DNA from: a virus
Reading direction: 5' to 3' (one strand)
IMG/VR virus record: IMGVR_UViG_3300001589_000056
Location: 1-29,196 of that record
DNA length: 29,196 nucleotides
This document shows, in pieces, positions 1-7,534 of this stretch. The number at the start of each line of letters is the position of its first letter. The stretch's first letter is position 1. The notes under the pieces are model-generated. The model did not search any database. It was not told where the DNA came from and saw nothing but the letters and a program-made list of their open reading frames with translations. The position numbers and the translations under genes were made by a program.

Positions 1-6
1 AGTCAT
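1..6 (-). CDS. start of a left-truncated leaderless gene
   Basis: Only the first two codons (ATG ACT on the minus strand) are inside the window, so the product cannot be named. The start is inferred from context: the ATG lies exactly 6 bases after a TATAAT box that has a TTGACA box 16 bases upstream, the same arrangement as three complete genes nearby. There is no Shine-Dalgarno site. Confidence 0.55.
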
Positions 7-12
7 GCGTCT

Positions 13-40
13 ATTATACCTCGTTGGTGGTCGGTGTCAA
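13..40 (-). promoter_or_regulatory. sigma70-type promoter, leaderless arrangement
   Basis: On the minus strand, TTGACA (40..35), a 16-bp spacer and TATAAT (18..13), followed by AGACGC and ATG at 6..4. Both hexamers are perfect consensus. A start site about 7 bases after the -10 box would be the A of the ATG. Confidence 0.85.
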
Positions 41-46
41 GGGGTT

Positions 47-274
47 TCAGTGATCTTGGAGGAAAAAACCACGAGCGGTGCAGAAGTCTTCCCAGTTTCC
101 TGCCCTGATGGTAGAGTCCGGGGTGGTACACAGAAGAAGTGCCGCCCGCTCGCTGATCTCCTCCTCCGTCCCGGAATCGGTGTTGACGAGGACGAAGATT
201 CGTTTCCCGTCGTCATCACAGACGAGGACCTCGATGTCGTTGTTGACCCAGTAGTTGTTGATGATGTTGTCCAT
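47..274 (-). CDS. small hypothetical acidic protein (75 aa)
   Basis: I do not recognise this 75-residue protein. It begins MDNIINNYWVNNDIEVLVCD and contains an acidic stretch (IFVLVNTDSGTEEEISERAA) and a C-terminal NWEDFC segment. I chose the ATG at 274 rather than the upstream GTG at 313 because the -10 box (TACAAT) lies inside the longer reading and ends 6 bases before this ATG. The longer protein could therefore not be made from that promoter. The stop is followed 6 bases later by the next promoter, so the gene looks monocistronic. Its G+C content is visibly higher than in the fibre genes. It is probably an early accessory gene. Confidence 0.7.
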   Translation of the reverse strand: MDNIINNYWVNNDIEVLVCDDDGKRIFVLVNTDSGTEEEISERAALLLCTTPDSTIRAGNWEDFCTARGFFLQDH

Positions 275-280
275 GCGTCT

Positions 281-309
281 ATTGTACTCCGAAAGTGGCA
301 GGGTGTCAA
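281..309 (-). promoter_or_regulatory. sigma70-type promoter, leaderless arrangement
   Basis: TTGACA (309..304), a 17-bp spacer and TACAAT (286..281) on the minus strand, then AGACGC and the ATG at 274..272. The six bases before the ATG are identical to those of the promoter at 13-40. Confidence 0.85.
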
Positions 310-312
310 GCA

Positions 313-597
313 CTAGGAACCGAGATTTTGGAGATATTCTGCAAGAAACTTCCCGTGCTGGCTGGGGTTGGTGTAGAACTCTCGATCCGCCCAGAGTTCG
401 AAGTAATTCACGCCATCCTCCTCGATTCGGAAAAGCATCGTTTCGGTGGTGTAGTGGTTATCGATCGAGGAGACGCGGTACTGGCGATCGCCCACTGTCC
501 AGTCGGTGGCGAATCGAGCGCCCCGGTTCGGTCCATCGGGCGCCTTCTCATCCGCTTCAACGCCGTTGTACTTGTATGTCATGCTGGTGTCGAACAT
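313..597 (-). CDS. small hypothetical protein (94 aa)
   Basis: Unrecognised 94-aa protein beginning MFDTSMTYKYNGVEADEKAP. The sequence alternates aromatic and charged residues (ATDWTVGDRQYRVSSID, YFELWADREFY), which suggests a small all-beta or alpha/beta fold. The start at 597 is supported by a clear Shine-Dalgarno run (GAGGAGAAC) 5 bases upstream. Unlike its neighbours, it is therefore translated conventionally, as the second gene of a two-gene operon with the gene at 610-843 (12-nt gap). Its stop lies next to the -35 box of the following promoter, showing how tightly the units are packed. No function can be assigned. Confidence 0.72.
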   Translation of the reverse strand: MFDTSMTYKYNGVEADEKAPDGPNRGARFATDWTVGDRQYRVSSIDNHYTTETMLFRIEEDGVNYFELWADREFYTNPSQHGKFLAEYLQNLGS

Positions 598-609
598 TGG
601 TAGTTCTCC

Positions 610-843
610 TCAGAAGGGGATATCGGATTCGTCAATCACACCGGGAGCGAATGCATCCATCGATCGGAATTCGATCGGCAGATCCTCGTACGCTCCGGTC
701 CATCCATCGCTCCACTGTCCGCTGCCATCCTCGTTCTCGATCCACACGGGGGAGGAGTCAGGGGCAGCGTCAGTCAGACGCAGATCGGATTCGATCGTGA
801 GGTTGTCGGAGTTGATGTCGTTTTCGATGTTCGTTTCGTTCAT
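610..843 (-). CDS. small acidic hypothetical protein (77 aa), leaderless
   Basis: Unrecognised, very acidic 77-aa protein. The first third (MNETNIENDINSDNLTIESD) is polar and probably disordered. The middle has a Trp-rich patch (WIENEDGSGQWSDGWTGAYED), followed by LPIEFRSMDAF. The ATG at 843 lies 6 bases after a perfect TATAAT box and has no Shine-Dalgarno site, so leaderless initiation is predicted. It is the first gene of a two-gene unit with 313-597. High acidity and small size resemble phage early proteins that bind host enzymes, but nothing in the sequence shows this. Confidence 0.7.
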   Translation of the reverse strand: MNETNIENDINSDNLTIESDLRLTDAAPDSSPVWIENEDGSGQWSDGWTGAYEDLPIEFRSMDAFAPGVIDESDIPF

Positions 844-849
844 GTGTGT

Positions 850-877
850 ATTATACCTGACTGGGGTGGATTGTCAA
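850..877 (-). promoter_or_regulatory. sigma70-type promoter, leaderless arrangement
   Basis: TTGACA (877..872), a 16-bp spacer, TATAAT (855..850), then ACACAC and the ATG at 843..841. The TGA inside the -35 box is also the stop codon of the small upstream ORF at 874-960. Confidence 0.87.
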
Positions 878-960
878 CCGATAAGGTAGGCAATTCCGAT
901 GATAAAGAAAAAAGAAATGACTGCCGACAGGGCAACGGTGAAGAGTTCTTCGATATCCAT
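874..960 (-). CDS. 28-aa single-span membrane peptide
   Basis: Very small ORF: MDIEELFTVALSAV followed by a Phe/Ile-rich hydrophobic stretch ending YLIG. A short acidic N-terminus (residues 1-5) precedes about 20 hydrophobic residues, so a single transmembrane helix is likely. A Shine-Dalgarno-like AAGGA lies 8 bases upstream of the ATG, inside the end of the preceding gene, and the gap between the two genes is 2 nt. This suggests translational coupling with 963-1175. Its stop codon forms part of the next promoter's -35 box. Small membrane peptides of this kind are common in marine myoviruses, where most have no known role. The ORF is short, so coding status is inferred from spacing and hydrophobicity. 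Confidence 0.6.
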   Translation of the reverse strand: MDIEELFTVALSAVISFFFIIGIAYLIG

Positions 961-962
961 GA

Positions 963-1175
963 TCAATATCCTTGACAAATTTCTTGGATCTCATCGCCCG
1001 GGATACGATACCGGAGTTGATTAGCATCCTCGACGATATGGGTATCACCGTCGCCGCACGGTCCGACGTACGTCCAGACATCCCGCCACGCGGACCATTC
1101 TTCAAGAATATTGCACCAGATAGTGATGATCTCTCCGGGTTCAAGCACGACGTTTTCGGTGTTGGTGTTTTCCAT
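963..1175 (-). CDS. small hypothetical protein (70 aa), leaderless
   Basis: Unrecognised 70-aa protein beginning MENTNTENVVLEPGEIITIW. It contains CNILEEWSAWRDVWTYVG and ends with YRIPGDEIQEICQGY. The alternating hydrophobic pattern and length suggest a small beta-rich fold. I chose the ATG at 1175 over the upstream ATG at 1202 because the -10 box (TATACT) lies between them and ends 6 bases before 1175. It leads a unit with the 28-aa membrane peptide. A second, T4-late-like box lies further upstream at 1248..1242, so the gene might also be expressed late. Confidence 0.7.
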   Translation of the reverse strand: MENTNTENVVLEPGEIITIWCNILEEWSAWRDVWTYVGPCGDGDTHIVEDANQLRYRIPGDEIQEICQGY

Positions 1176-1181
1176 GCGTGT

Positions 1182-1209
1182 AGTATACCACACCCGTGGC
1201 ACGTGTCAA
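1182..1209 (-). promoter_or_regulatory. sigma70-type promoter, leaderless arrangement
   Basis: TTGACA (1209..1204), a 16-bp spacer, TATACT (1187..1182), then ACACGC and the ATG at 1175..1173. It is the fourth example with exactly six bases between the -10 box and the start codon. Confidence 0.83.
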
Positions 1210-1241
1210 CCCACTATGCCGCGAAAAACCGAAAATAACAG

Positions 1242-1248
1242 TATTTAG
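1242..1248 (-). promoter_or_regulatory. possible T4-like late promoter box
   Basis: CTAAATA on the minus strand, followed by CTGT. The same CTAAATACTGT string occurs upstream of the minus-strand oxygenase (18438..18432). It could give late expression of 963-1175. The evidence is motif similarity only. Confidence 0.4.
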
Positions 1249-1254
1249 CTACAT

Positions 1255-1518
1255 GGGACTCCAAGGAGCCTCCAGCGGCTAGCAACCTACCTTTAAAAAT
1301 ATCGCAGGGACTCCTTTTTTTCTGAGGGACTCCTATAAAAAAAATTCGCCGGCAAAAAAAACCACGAAAAACCTTTTTTTAAATAACAGAGGGACTCCTA
1401 TAACCTAAATAAAGTAACCCTTGGAGCATTCACTAATGGATCAGATACGACAGTTTTCGATTAATTCAACGCAACTAATCCCAGAAGAGCAAGAACCAGT
1501 AGACACAATAGGGACTCC
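1255..1518 (+). repeat. GGGACTCC repeat family in A/T-rich spacer
   Basis: GGGACTCC occurs five times, at 1255, 1307, 1326, 1391 and 1511. The last copy is inside the fibre gene. The copies at 1325 and 1390 extend to a 15-bp identity, GAGGGACTCCTATAA. Between them are homopolymer runs (T7, A8, A8, T7), a CTCC-AA-GGAG mini-hairpin and an AGCC/GGCT hairpin. The 226-base spacer 1210-1435 holds no credible gene. Possible roles are operator, phage transcription-factor site or RNA target. Confidence 0.75.
1405..1411 (+). promoter_or_regulatory. possible T4-like late promoter box
   Basis: CTAAATA, 24 bases upstream of the ATG of the first giant fibre gene, directly after the last full GAGGGACTCCTATAA repeat. 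It resembles the ATAAATA boxes before other structural genes. Confidence 0.45.
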
Positions 1519-4500
1519 GGAACCAGATACTCTAGAGTCTTGGTTAGATCTAAAAGAGATCATTGCAAACGCTGAGAATAACTCAGTAATTGACTTAGAA
1601 GGTCGTGGCTTTGCTCCCCTGCTCGACGATATTGGTACGATCAATACAGTCTCTGATTATATCACCATGAGAGCTGATAGTAACCTTACCATAAAGAATG
1701 GCTACTTTTCCGGCTCAATTGAGATGGACTGGAGTGATGCATCGGATGAACTTGGTGACGGATGGTGGACCGCTCCCCTTCCTCCACTTAGCGATTCTAC
1801 CTCCAACGGTAAGCCACAGCCACAGGACTACAGGGATAGTCGTGTATATCTTCAAGATAGCGATTCCCCAAAGCCACCCCTATCTGTGCTTTATCCCCCA
1901 CCTCCGGAGGCTTTGGATGAGTACAGACTAACATTCCATAAAGACTTTGAGTTTGTTAACGATCTGGGGCGGGTGAACACCGGGACTCAGGGTGCAGATG
2001 CTGAAGGTCCTAAACATTATCCCGGTTACGCTTTTGTTATTGATCCGCAAACAAATACGATGAACGTGAATCAGTACTATACCGATAGCTATAGTTCGAC
2101 AGGCACGAATGCAGAGGACACGCGGATTGTCGGGTTTCGTGTCACGAGTAGGGCGATGGCAGAGCGAATCATATCTGCAATAGGTGATGACGTAAACAAC
2201 AAACTTGGGGTGATGATTCATGCAGGGCCGAATATCGGAGATGTTGCTGTCATAGCAGGAGAGAACGAACGACCGTGGGCTGGTTACGAACGTGGTCAGG
2301 AAGTTTCAACCGAACTTCCCGGCTCTCCTGTCTCGGGTGATGACTTACACACTCGTCTTAACTATGATTCCTCTGGACAAGACCCTTATATCACTGAGTA
2401 TCTTGCTACTTTCCCAGATGATGCTATTTACGATGAAGCGGACGCAGGTGGGTATATCGATATTGTCTTTGAAGAAAAATCCTTGTTATTTAATAAATAT
2501 ATTCACGTTGGATTTAGCGGACATAGACGTTTCGCCAGAAGTACCACTCCAGAAAACGGCGGTCTTGCTTATAAAGAAGGCTACGATAGAAGTGAGTACT
2601 ACATCGATCTTGTAAATAACAGAATAGCGTACAAACCCTCGTATAGCGGCCGGCCTATAAAAGCAAAACTGCCCTTTATGACAAACTTGTTCAACAGTCA
2701 AGGAAAATCAACTCCTAGATTTGAACGATGTTCTTTTGAGGGTGTTCAGCCAAACGGTGGTAGTGGAACATCTGCTCATATAAAAGGCTCTAGTGTTGCT
2801 GTCGGTTATGAGAATCTAGTAACACTAAGAGAATGTACACTTAGATATGGTGTGACTGGTATTAGAAACGTGGTAGTAGACATGGAAAACTGTCGGACTA
2901 ACAGATTCTACTCCAGACATGCACCCGTACGTGATGGAAGTAGAATTAATAGATGCAAAATGACACATGCCGAAGACAAGTCTATAATTCTTGTCATGCC
3001 TGGTCAATCTTCGACGAACAAGCCACTTGGCGATATACCAATTTTAAAGACTGAGATAACTAATAATTACATGGAGTTAAGAGGAACTGCTCACGGACAA
3101 TGTGTGTCTTTGTATAAAAATGCATGGCAGAACTCGGTGATGTCGAACAATATTATGCTTACATCAGGAACTATGACATCTTTCCAGCCTGCATCGGGCA
3201 GGGGTCAACTGGACGAACAACATGGTTGGTATAATGCGGCCCGGGAGTCATCTGACGAGTTAGAACCATCATGTAGAATGGAAAACAATATTATCTATCA
3301 GTGGGATTATTATCAAGCACCAGCTAGCGGTCAATCAGCATTTTCTTTTAATGGGGCGAGCGATAAAGCTTTATCTGTGACAGAGGAGACGAACCTTCGT
3401 CTCACTAATGGACTAAACGTATATAATGCAAACTTTCGACCATTCGCGTATGAGTTTCCAGATAGAAATGCGGAGCAGGTAACCTCGCGGCCGATAATTT
3501 ATGGTAAAAGAGGTCAGACATATGTTATTACCAATGAGTCCCACCTAACAGAATCTATGAATAATGAAATGTCGGATTGTACTAACGGAAATTGCACACC
3601 ATGCACAGACTGCACCGGAACGTATGAGGATTGTGGTCAGGATGCACGGGGAGAACAGGATGGTACGGGTCGTTGTCGAGAACTAGGATTCTACAGAGCG
3701 TACATCGGAGAGGCTTATAATGATGCCAGTGGGTATGTTGCCGGGTTGAACAACCCCAGTGCAAAAACAGACGTACACACTTTAAGTGAAGTCTTCTATG
3801 ACGAGTATGGCGATGTGATGGATGAATTTGATTCTCAACTTACTCATAAGCAAGTTTTGACAATCAAATTAACAGATAAAACTGGTGATTTCATATGGCT
3901 GAATAGTCTTACACCATCAGGTCAAAACAATGGTGCAGGACAGGCAATTACCGTAAAACCACAAGAATACAAAGTACCTAGAGTTTATATAAGAAACAAT
4001 TTGATATGGATGGATTATGAGACAGTAAAAGACACGTTCGATAATTACCCTAGTGGTGCTGTTAATTTTAGAACTGCCAATATGTTATGGGAATTGCAAC
4101 TTCCTAAACTGAGAAGTTCTGATGTTTATGTCGAAAACAATATCATGGGTCATGTTTCCGCAACGGAAGGTGGTCCACAAGGAGACCTTGAAATCGCTGC
4201 ATGGTGTGCTCCGGAGACTCGGTTGAATATGCATGCGAATAATCTTACTTTTGATACTAATACGGGCCAAAACTTTGACTTATCTTCTAAAGATTTAATG
4301 AGTTCCAATTATGCAGAAACTCCAAGAATTATTGATAGGGAATCTCTACAAGCAGGTGGTAGGGCAATAGGATCGGCAACGGATGGTGGCAATGTGGGAG
4401 TAAGATACTCTAAGATGCCTACTAGACAGCAATTATTCGATGATGTTCTAGATTATGATTGGAGCGATGAGTTTGTTCCGCAAGCAATTCCTTTACATCC

Positions 4501-5287
4501 AAATGATGCTGATTTTGCTCCCGCCGATAAGGATAAAGATTTCAGACGGTACTTCGGTAAAACAATCGGAAAACTGGAAATAACATGGAACGGAGGAATA
4601 TGCTATAATGGAGATAAGAAATGTGATTGTGCCGATAACTTTGATGATACCTGCCCCCAAGCTGCAAGTATACCATGTGGGGGTGACAGTGTAGAAATTT
4701 CCGAGGGAACGTTACAGTCTGCTAAGGCTGGAAACATGTATAGGAGCCAATCGTTCGGATGTGTATTCCAAGAGTCAAGTTCTAATTTTATGGCACAATT
4801 CTTTCCTGCGGATCAGTATATCCCAGACTCGGATGAGGGTTCGTTTACTTATCCCGAATGTAGTCTTACTTCCGGTGGGGGCAGGCCTAGTGATCAAGAT
4901 GAATTTGCTCAAGTTGAGTGGGCGAATGCATTCAATGAAAACTCTCATGTAATTACTTTTAATCTGGTAAAAAATGGTACAACAGAGGAGATTATACTCG
5001 GATCTCACCTCGGAACACCGGGAAGGGTTGAAGATGATTGTGTTGACGATAATAATATGGATCCTGAATGTCAGTATTATACGGGTTCTTTAGGAATTCC
5101 TGCACATTGGACGGACGTAAATGGAGATGGTGTTGCTGAAGTTCCACCGTATAATGGATACTTTAAGATCCTGTTATACAACATGGTCGATAATCCAGAG
5201 GAAATCGTCTATGAAGAAGGTGATAAAATTATAATGAGACATTTTATTCCTATTGGGGGAGCAGATTCTTACACGGGTCTTGGTTGA
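1436..5287 (+). CDS. giant beta-helix tail fibre/spike protein (1283 aa)
   Basis: Probable virion surface protein of the right-handed parallel beta-helix type. The N-terminal part (residues ~25-90) has LESWLDLKEIIANAENN followed by short strands and the helix-like IKNGYFSG turn. The centre (~430-620) shows repeated Asn/Cys turns such as RFERCSFEG, LRECTLRYG, VVDMENCRT and ITNNYMELR, typical of beta-helix coils. Two cysteine-dense inserts lie near residues 713-745 (CTNGNCTPCTDC) and 1055-1081 (CYNGDKKCDC). An EF-hand-like TDVNGDGVAEVP lies near 1226. I took the ATG at 1436, with GGAG 9 bases upstream, rather than the TTG at 1421. The position next to two other giant fibre genes supports a host-recognition or polysaccharide-binding role. 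No enzymatic residues could be assigned. Confidence 0.75.
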   Translation: MDQIRQFSINSTQLIPEEQEPVDTIGTPEPDTLESWLDLKEIIANAENNSVIDLEGRGFAPLLDDIGTINTVSDYITMRADSNLTIKNGYFSGSIEMDWSDASDELGDGWWTAPLPPLSDSTSNGKPQPQDYRDSRVYLQDSDSPKPPLSVLYPPPPEALDEYRLTFHKDFEFVNDLGRVNTGTQGADAEGPKHYPGYAFVIDPQTNTMNVNQYYTDSYSSTGTNAEDTRIVGFRVTSRAMAERIISAIGDDVNNKLGVMIHAGPNIGDVAVIAGENERPWAGYERGQEVSTELPGSPVSGDDLHTRLNYDSSGQDPYITEYLATFPDDAIYDEADAGGYIDIVFEEKSLLFNKYIHVGFSGHRRFARSTTPENGGLAYKEGYDRSEYYIDLVNNRIAYKPSYSGRPIKAKLPFMTNLFNSQGKSTPRFERCSFEGVQPNGGSGTSAHIKGSSVAVGYENLVTLRECTLRYGVTGIRNVVVDMENCRTNRFYSRHAPVRDGSRINRCKMTHAEDKSIILVMPGQSSTNKPLGDIPILKTEITNNYMELRGTAHGQCVSLYKNAWQNSVMSNNIMLTSGTMTSFQPASGRGQLDEQHGWYNAARESSDELEPSCRMENNIIYQWDYYQAPASGQSAFSFNGASDKALSVTEETNLRLTNGLNVYNANFRPFAYEFPDRNAEQVTSRPIIYGKRGQTYVITNESHLTESMNNEMSDCTNGNCTPCTDCTGTYEDCGQDARGEQDGTGRCRELGFYRAYIGEAYNDASGYVAGLNNPSAKTDVHTLSEVFYDEYGDVMDEFDSQLTHKQVLTIKLTDKTGDFIWLNSLTPSGQNNGAGQAITVKPQEYKVPRVYIRNNLIWMDYETVKDTFDNYPSGAVNFRTANMLWELQLPKLRSSDVYVENNIMGHVSATEGGPQGDLEIAAWCAPETRLNMHANNLTFDTNTGQNFDLSSKDLMSSNYAETPRIIDRESLQAGGRAIGSATDGGNVGVRYSKMPTRQQLFDDVLDYDWSDEFVPQAIPLHPNDADFAPADKDKDFRRYFGKTIGKLEITWNGGICYNGDKKCDCADNFDDTCPQAASIPCGGDSVEISEGTLQSAKAGNMYRSQSFGCVFQESSSNFMAQFFPADQYIPDSDEGSFTYPECSLTSGGGRPSDQDEFAQVEWANAFNENSHVITFNLVKNGTTEEIILGSHLGTPGRVEDDCVDDNNMDPECQYYTGSLGIPAHWTDVNGDGVAEVPPYNGYFKILLYNMVDNPEEIVYEEGDKIIMRHFIPIGGADSYTGLG

Positions 5288-5297
5288 TATATAACGT

Positions 5298-5618
5298 ATG
5301 CCAATAAGATTTAGAAACATGTTTCGGGGTAAACCTCCAAAGGTTAATCCAACCAAGTTAGTGCCTGGTCAACTAGAACGGCTGAAGGGCAAACTGACAA
5401 ATCTTGCGACTCGTATCAATATAGATCCAGCAACGGGTAAAACTGTCCCCACCGCAGGGGGTCCGGGAACTGGTAGGAATTTTACTAGGTATAGTACAGT
5501 TGGTGATCAAGGTATATTGCCCGGAATTTCTGGGAAACCTAGCCCACATCGTAAAGGTAAGGGGCCTGGTGGCGGTAGGTACGAACATAACCCAGATCGA
5601 CACGGAAGAGGAAGATGA
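5298..5618 (+). CDS. small basic hypothetical protein (106 aa)
   Basis: Unrecognised strongly basic protein starting MPIRFRNMFRGKPPKVNPTK. The middle is DPATGKTVPTAGGPGTGR, and the C-terminus is Gly/Arg/His-rich (HRKGKGPGGGRYEHNP) and probably disordered. It overlaps the next gene by 4 nt (ATGA), which implies translational coupling. It sits between giant fibre genes in a run of small charged proteins, so a minor virion or assembly role is likely. The sequence itself only shows a short basic protein able to bind nucleic acid or an acidic partner. Confidence 0.65.
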   Translation: MPIRFRNMFRGKPPKVNPTKLVPGQLERLKGKLTNLATRINIDPATGKTVPTAGGPGTGRNFTRYSTVGDQGILPGISGKPSPHRKGKGPGGGRYEHNPDRHGRGR

Positions 5619-6886
5619 ACCAAAAACCCGAAGAAGTTAACGAAATTTTAGGTGCTATTGCAAGAGGAATTGGTACCGTCACCGGCGCAAGAGCAATTGC
5701 TCGACAAGCAATAACTCCGAGTTCTCATGGTTTAAGGGCCACTTCCAGTAAGATTAAAAGTAAGATTAAAAGTAATATACAAACGCGGGTTGCAGGTGCA
5801 GGACGGGCCAAGGCAATTGATCGTGAGAGACTGCGGGCTAAGGGGATGTCAACTTATCTGACCCCCAACATAGGAAAGGCTATTGGCCGTGCAGCATCTC
5901 AAACGTCTGCTGGAATAGCAGGTTTTGCCGCTCCAAGAGCAGGTGTACAGGCAGCTCGTCAGGGAGCAGTCGATTCTATGAGAAGGGCGAGAGCATCAGG
6001 CTCTGAAGCATTTAAGAGATACGCGTTGGTCCCGAACGCGAAGAAGTACGCTCGTGGTTTAGAATCCCCCGCGATGAGCCGACGAAGGGCCCAGAAGGCA
6101 AAGGTAGAAAAACTATATCGAACACCTTCAGGACCTCCTGCGGTCTTTGCACCATCAGCCCCCACATACGGAGAGTCATTTACCCCGTTAGAAACTGTCA
6201 AGAGTAGAATAAACGAGAATAATTCTTCTACCACTCAGACAGGATCTTCTAGTGCTACTCAATCTGCTCAACAAGCAAGTCAAAGACTTAAGCGAGAAGA
6301 GCAAAAAATAACCGGAGTTAACGGTGAAGAGTACACGATACGAACTGATAGTACGGGAAGCAAATATATGAGTTCGTTTTCCAATCGAGCAGAGCAGGAT
6401 GCATTTGTTAAGAAGTTCGGAAATATAGAAAATGCGAAAAAAATGGATGCTGAAGGAAATGCCGCAGGTGCAGAGGCTGGGATGAAAGCAATATATGCAG
6501 GTGGATTTGCTCCGGATGGTGAAAATGTTGGCAATGAAGTCGTAAGTGCTGATCTGATGAAAAAGAATAATATGAAACTCGCCGCTCGAACAAAAGAAGT
6601 AGAAGATAAAATGCGAGGCATTGGAGGAGCAGCACGTCATAAAGTCAGAACCGATAGACGGAATGCAGTAAATAGAATGAAAACGGGATTCACTACGAGT
6701 CTTAGTCCTCAAGAACAAGAAAAAAGAAAACGAGAAAGAACTATGATGTCCAACACTGCAAAAGCAGATGCATCAAAGCGAAGGGCACGGGGCGAAAAGA
6801 AAAATACTATGGGATTTGATATACCTTCACCTTCAAATAATCCCCGAGATAGATTTAATCCTTTCCCAAATCTACCCCAGATGTGA
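5615..6886 (+). CDS. Ala/Arg/Lys-rich hypothetical protein (423 aa)
   Basis: Unrecognised 423-aa basic protein. The N-terminal region (~1-110) has Ala/Gly-rich helices (EILGAIARGIGTVTGARAIA, KAIGRAASQTSAGIAGFAAP) with a KIKSKIKSN repeat. The middle (~200-240) is a Ser/Thr/Gln-rich linker (SSTTQTGSSSATQSAQQASQ). The segment at ~235-275 (EEQKITGVNGEEYTIRT) looks like a small beta domain. The C-terminus is again highly basic with RKRER and KRRARG. The composition suits an internal capsid or DNA-associated protein, or a disordered assembly factor. Its start overlaps the previous stop by 4 nt. Confident function is not possible. Confidence 0.68.
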   Translation: MNQKPEEVNEILGAIARGIGTVTGARAIARQAITPSSHGLRATSSKIKSKIKSNIQTRVAGAGRAKAIDRERLRAKGMSTYLTPNIGKAIGRAASQTSAGIAGFAAPRAGVQAARQGAVDSMRRARASGSEAFKRYALVPNAKKYARGLESPAMSRRRAQKAKVEKLYRTPSGPPAVFAPSAPTYGESFTPLETVKSRINENNSSTTQTGSSSATQSAQQASQRLKREEQKITGVNGEEYTIRTDSTGSKYMSSFSNRAEQDAFVKKFGNIENAKKMDAEGNAAGAEAGMKAIYAGGFAPDGENVGNEVVSADLMKKNNMKLAARTKEVEDKMRGIGGAARHKVRTDRRNAVNRMKTGFTTSLSPQEQEKRKRERTMMSNTAKADASKRRARGEKKNTMGFDIPSPSNNPRDRFNPFPNLPQM

Positions 6887-6905
6887 TTCTTTAAATAAAA
6901 TATTC

Positions 6906-6913
6906 GATAAATA
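6906..6913 (+). promoter_or_regulatory. T4-like late promoter box
   Basis: GATAAATA, 26 bases upstream of the ATG at 6940, with a separate AAAGGAG ribosome-binding site between them. A second weaker match (TTAAATAA) lies at 6891. The spacing is right for a T4-type late promoter. Confidence 0.55.
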
Positions 6914-6939
6914 ACCATACAAAGGCAAAGGAGATAACA

Positions 6940-7302
6940 ATGCCCGATCAAAACCCAGTACAATCAATGATGGAAGCAATTAGTGAAGTCGCAGAGTTTG
7001 GTGCTAACAGAAGACAAGAGATAGCAGAAACTTACGCTATGGCCCATGGTGGCGATAAGAAGAAGAAAAAGAAAGTTATGGCCATGGAAGATGCAGTAGA
7101 TCCCACAGAAGATATTGTTGTAGAGTTCCTTGAAGGATTCCTCGGTGATTCCATCAATGAGGCAACAACTGAAGAGGATCAGAACGAAGCAATCCTCGAA
7201 GCAGTCGCTTCTCTCAACAACCTTTGTGCAGTCGTTAACGAATACTTCGAAACAACTGAAGCATACGGTTATGCAGTAGAATCCCTACATCAGGAAGGTT
7301 GA
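6940..7302 (+). CDS. acidic helical hypothetical protein (120 aa)
   Basis: Unrecognised 120-aa acidic protein that appears almost entirely alpha-helical. It has QSMMEAISEVAEFGANRRQE, then a lysine cluster (GGDKKKKKKVMAMEDAVDPT), then long amphipathic helices (DIVVEFLEGFLGDSINEATT; NEAILEAVASLNNLCAVVNE). The KKKKKK-VMAMED junction could be a protease-cleaved linker of the sort found in prohead core proteins, but this is inference. It has a strong AAAGGAG ribosome-binding site and its own late box, so it probably starts a late unit running through to 14052. It is separated from the next gene by 1 nt. Confidence 0.7.
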   Translation: MPDQNPVQSMMEAISEVAEFGANRRQEIAETYAMAHGGDKKKKKKVMAMEDAVDPTEDIVVEFLEGFLGDSINEATTEEDQNEAILEAVASLNNLCAVVNEYFETTEAYGYAVESLHQEG

Positions 7303-7303
7303 T

Positions 7304-7534
7304 ATGTCTTTAGGTAAAATGTTAGGCCGACTCTTAGGTGGTCGTAGAGGTAAACCCGCCGTTGGTGGTAACCTCGATCCTGCTACCTTGAAAAAAGCAG
7401 AGACGACCGCTGCTAGTAGAGCAGCCGGACCTGGTGTTAGCAGAGAGTATGTCCAAGATCCGCAGAGTGCTGCTCGAAGACGAGAATTGATTCTTAAAGG
7501 TATTGGTAAAGAACGTGAAAGATTGGGTAGATAA
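7304..7534 (+). CDS. small basic hypothetical protein (76 aa)
   Basis: Unrecognised basic 76-aa protein: MSLGKMLGRLLGGRRGKPAV, then an Ala/Thr-rich segment (LKKAETTAASRAAGPG) and an Arg-rich C-terminus (AARRRELILKGIGKERER). The N-terminal Gly/Leu/Arg-rich amphipathic stretch resembles small phage virion components seen in marine myoviruses, without an assigned role. Its stop shares a base with the next start (TAATGG), so the two are translationally coupled. Confidence 0.65.
   Translation: MSLGKMLGRLLGGRRGKPAVGGNLDPATLKKAETTAASRAAGPGVSREYVQDPQSAARRRELILKGIGKERERLGR

Noticed and set aside
255-800. 181-aa plus-strand ORF
   Set aside because: It is the antisense shadow of the minus-strand genes; Arg/Ser-rich, with no ribosome-binding site.
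972-977. Plus-strand TTGACA as promoter
   Set aside because: No -10 box lies 16-18 bases downstream. The same holds for TTGACA at 9866 and 21520, which lie inside genes.
1255-1518. CRISPR array from the GGGACTCC repeats
   Set aside because: Repeats are 8-15 bp, spacing is irregular (52, 19, 65, 120), and no Cas genes are present.
6188-6718. 176-aa minus-strand ORF
   Set aside because: It is a shadow of the basic 423-aa gene, Ser/Phe/Cys-rich with no start signal.
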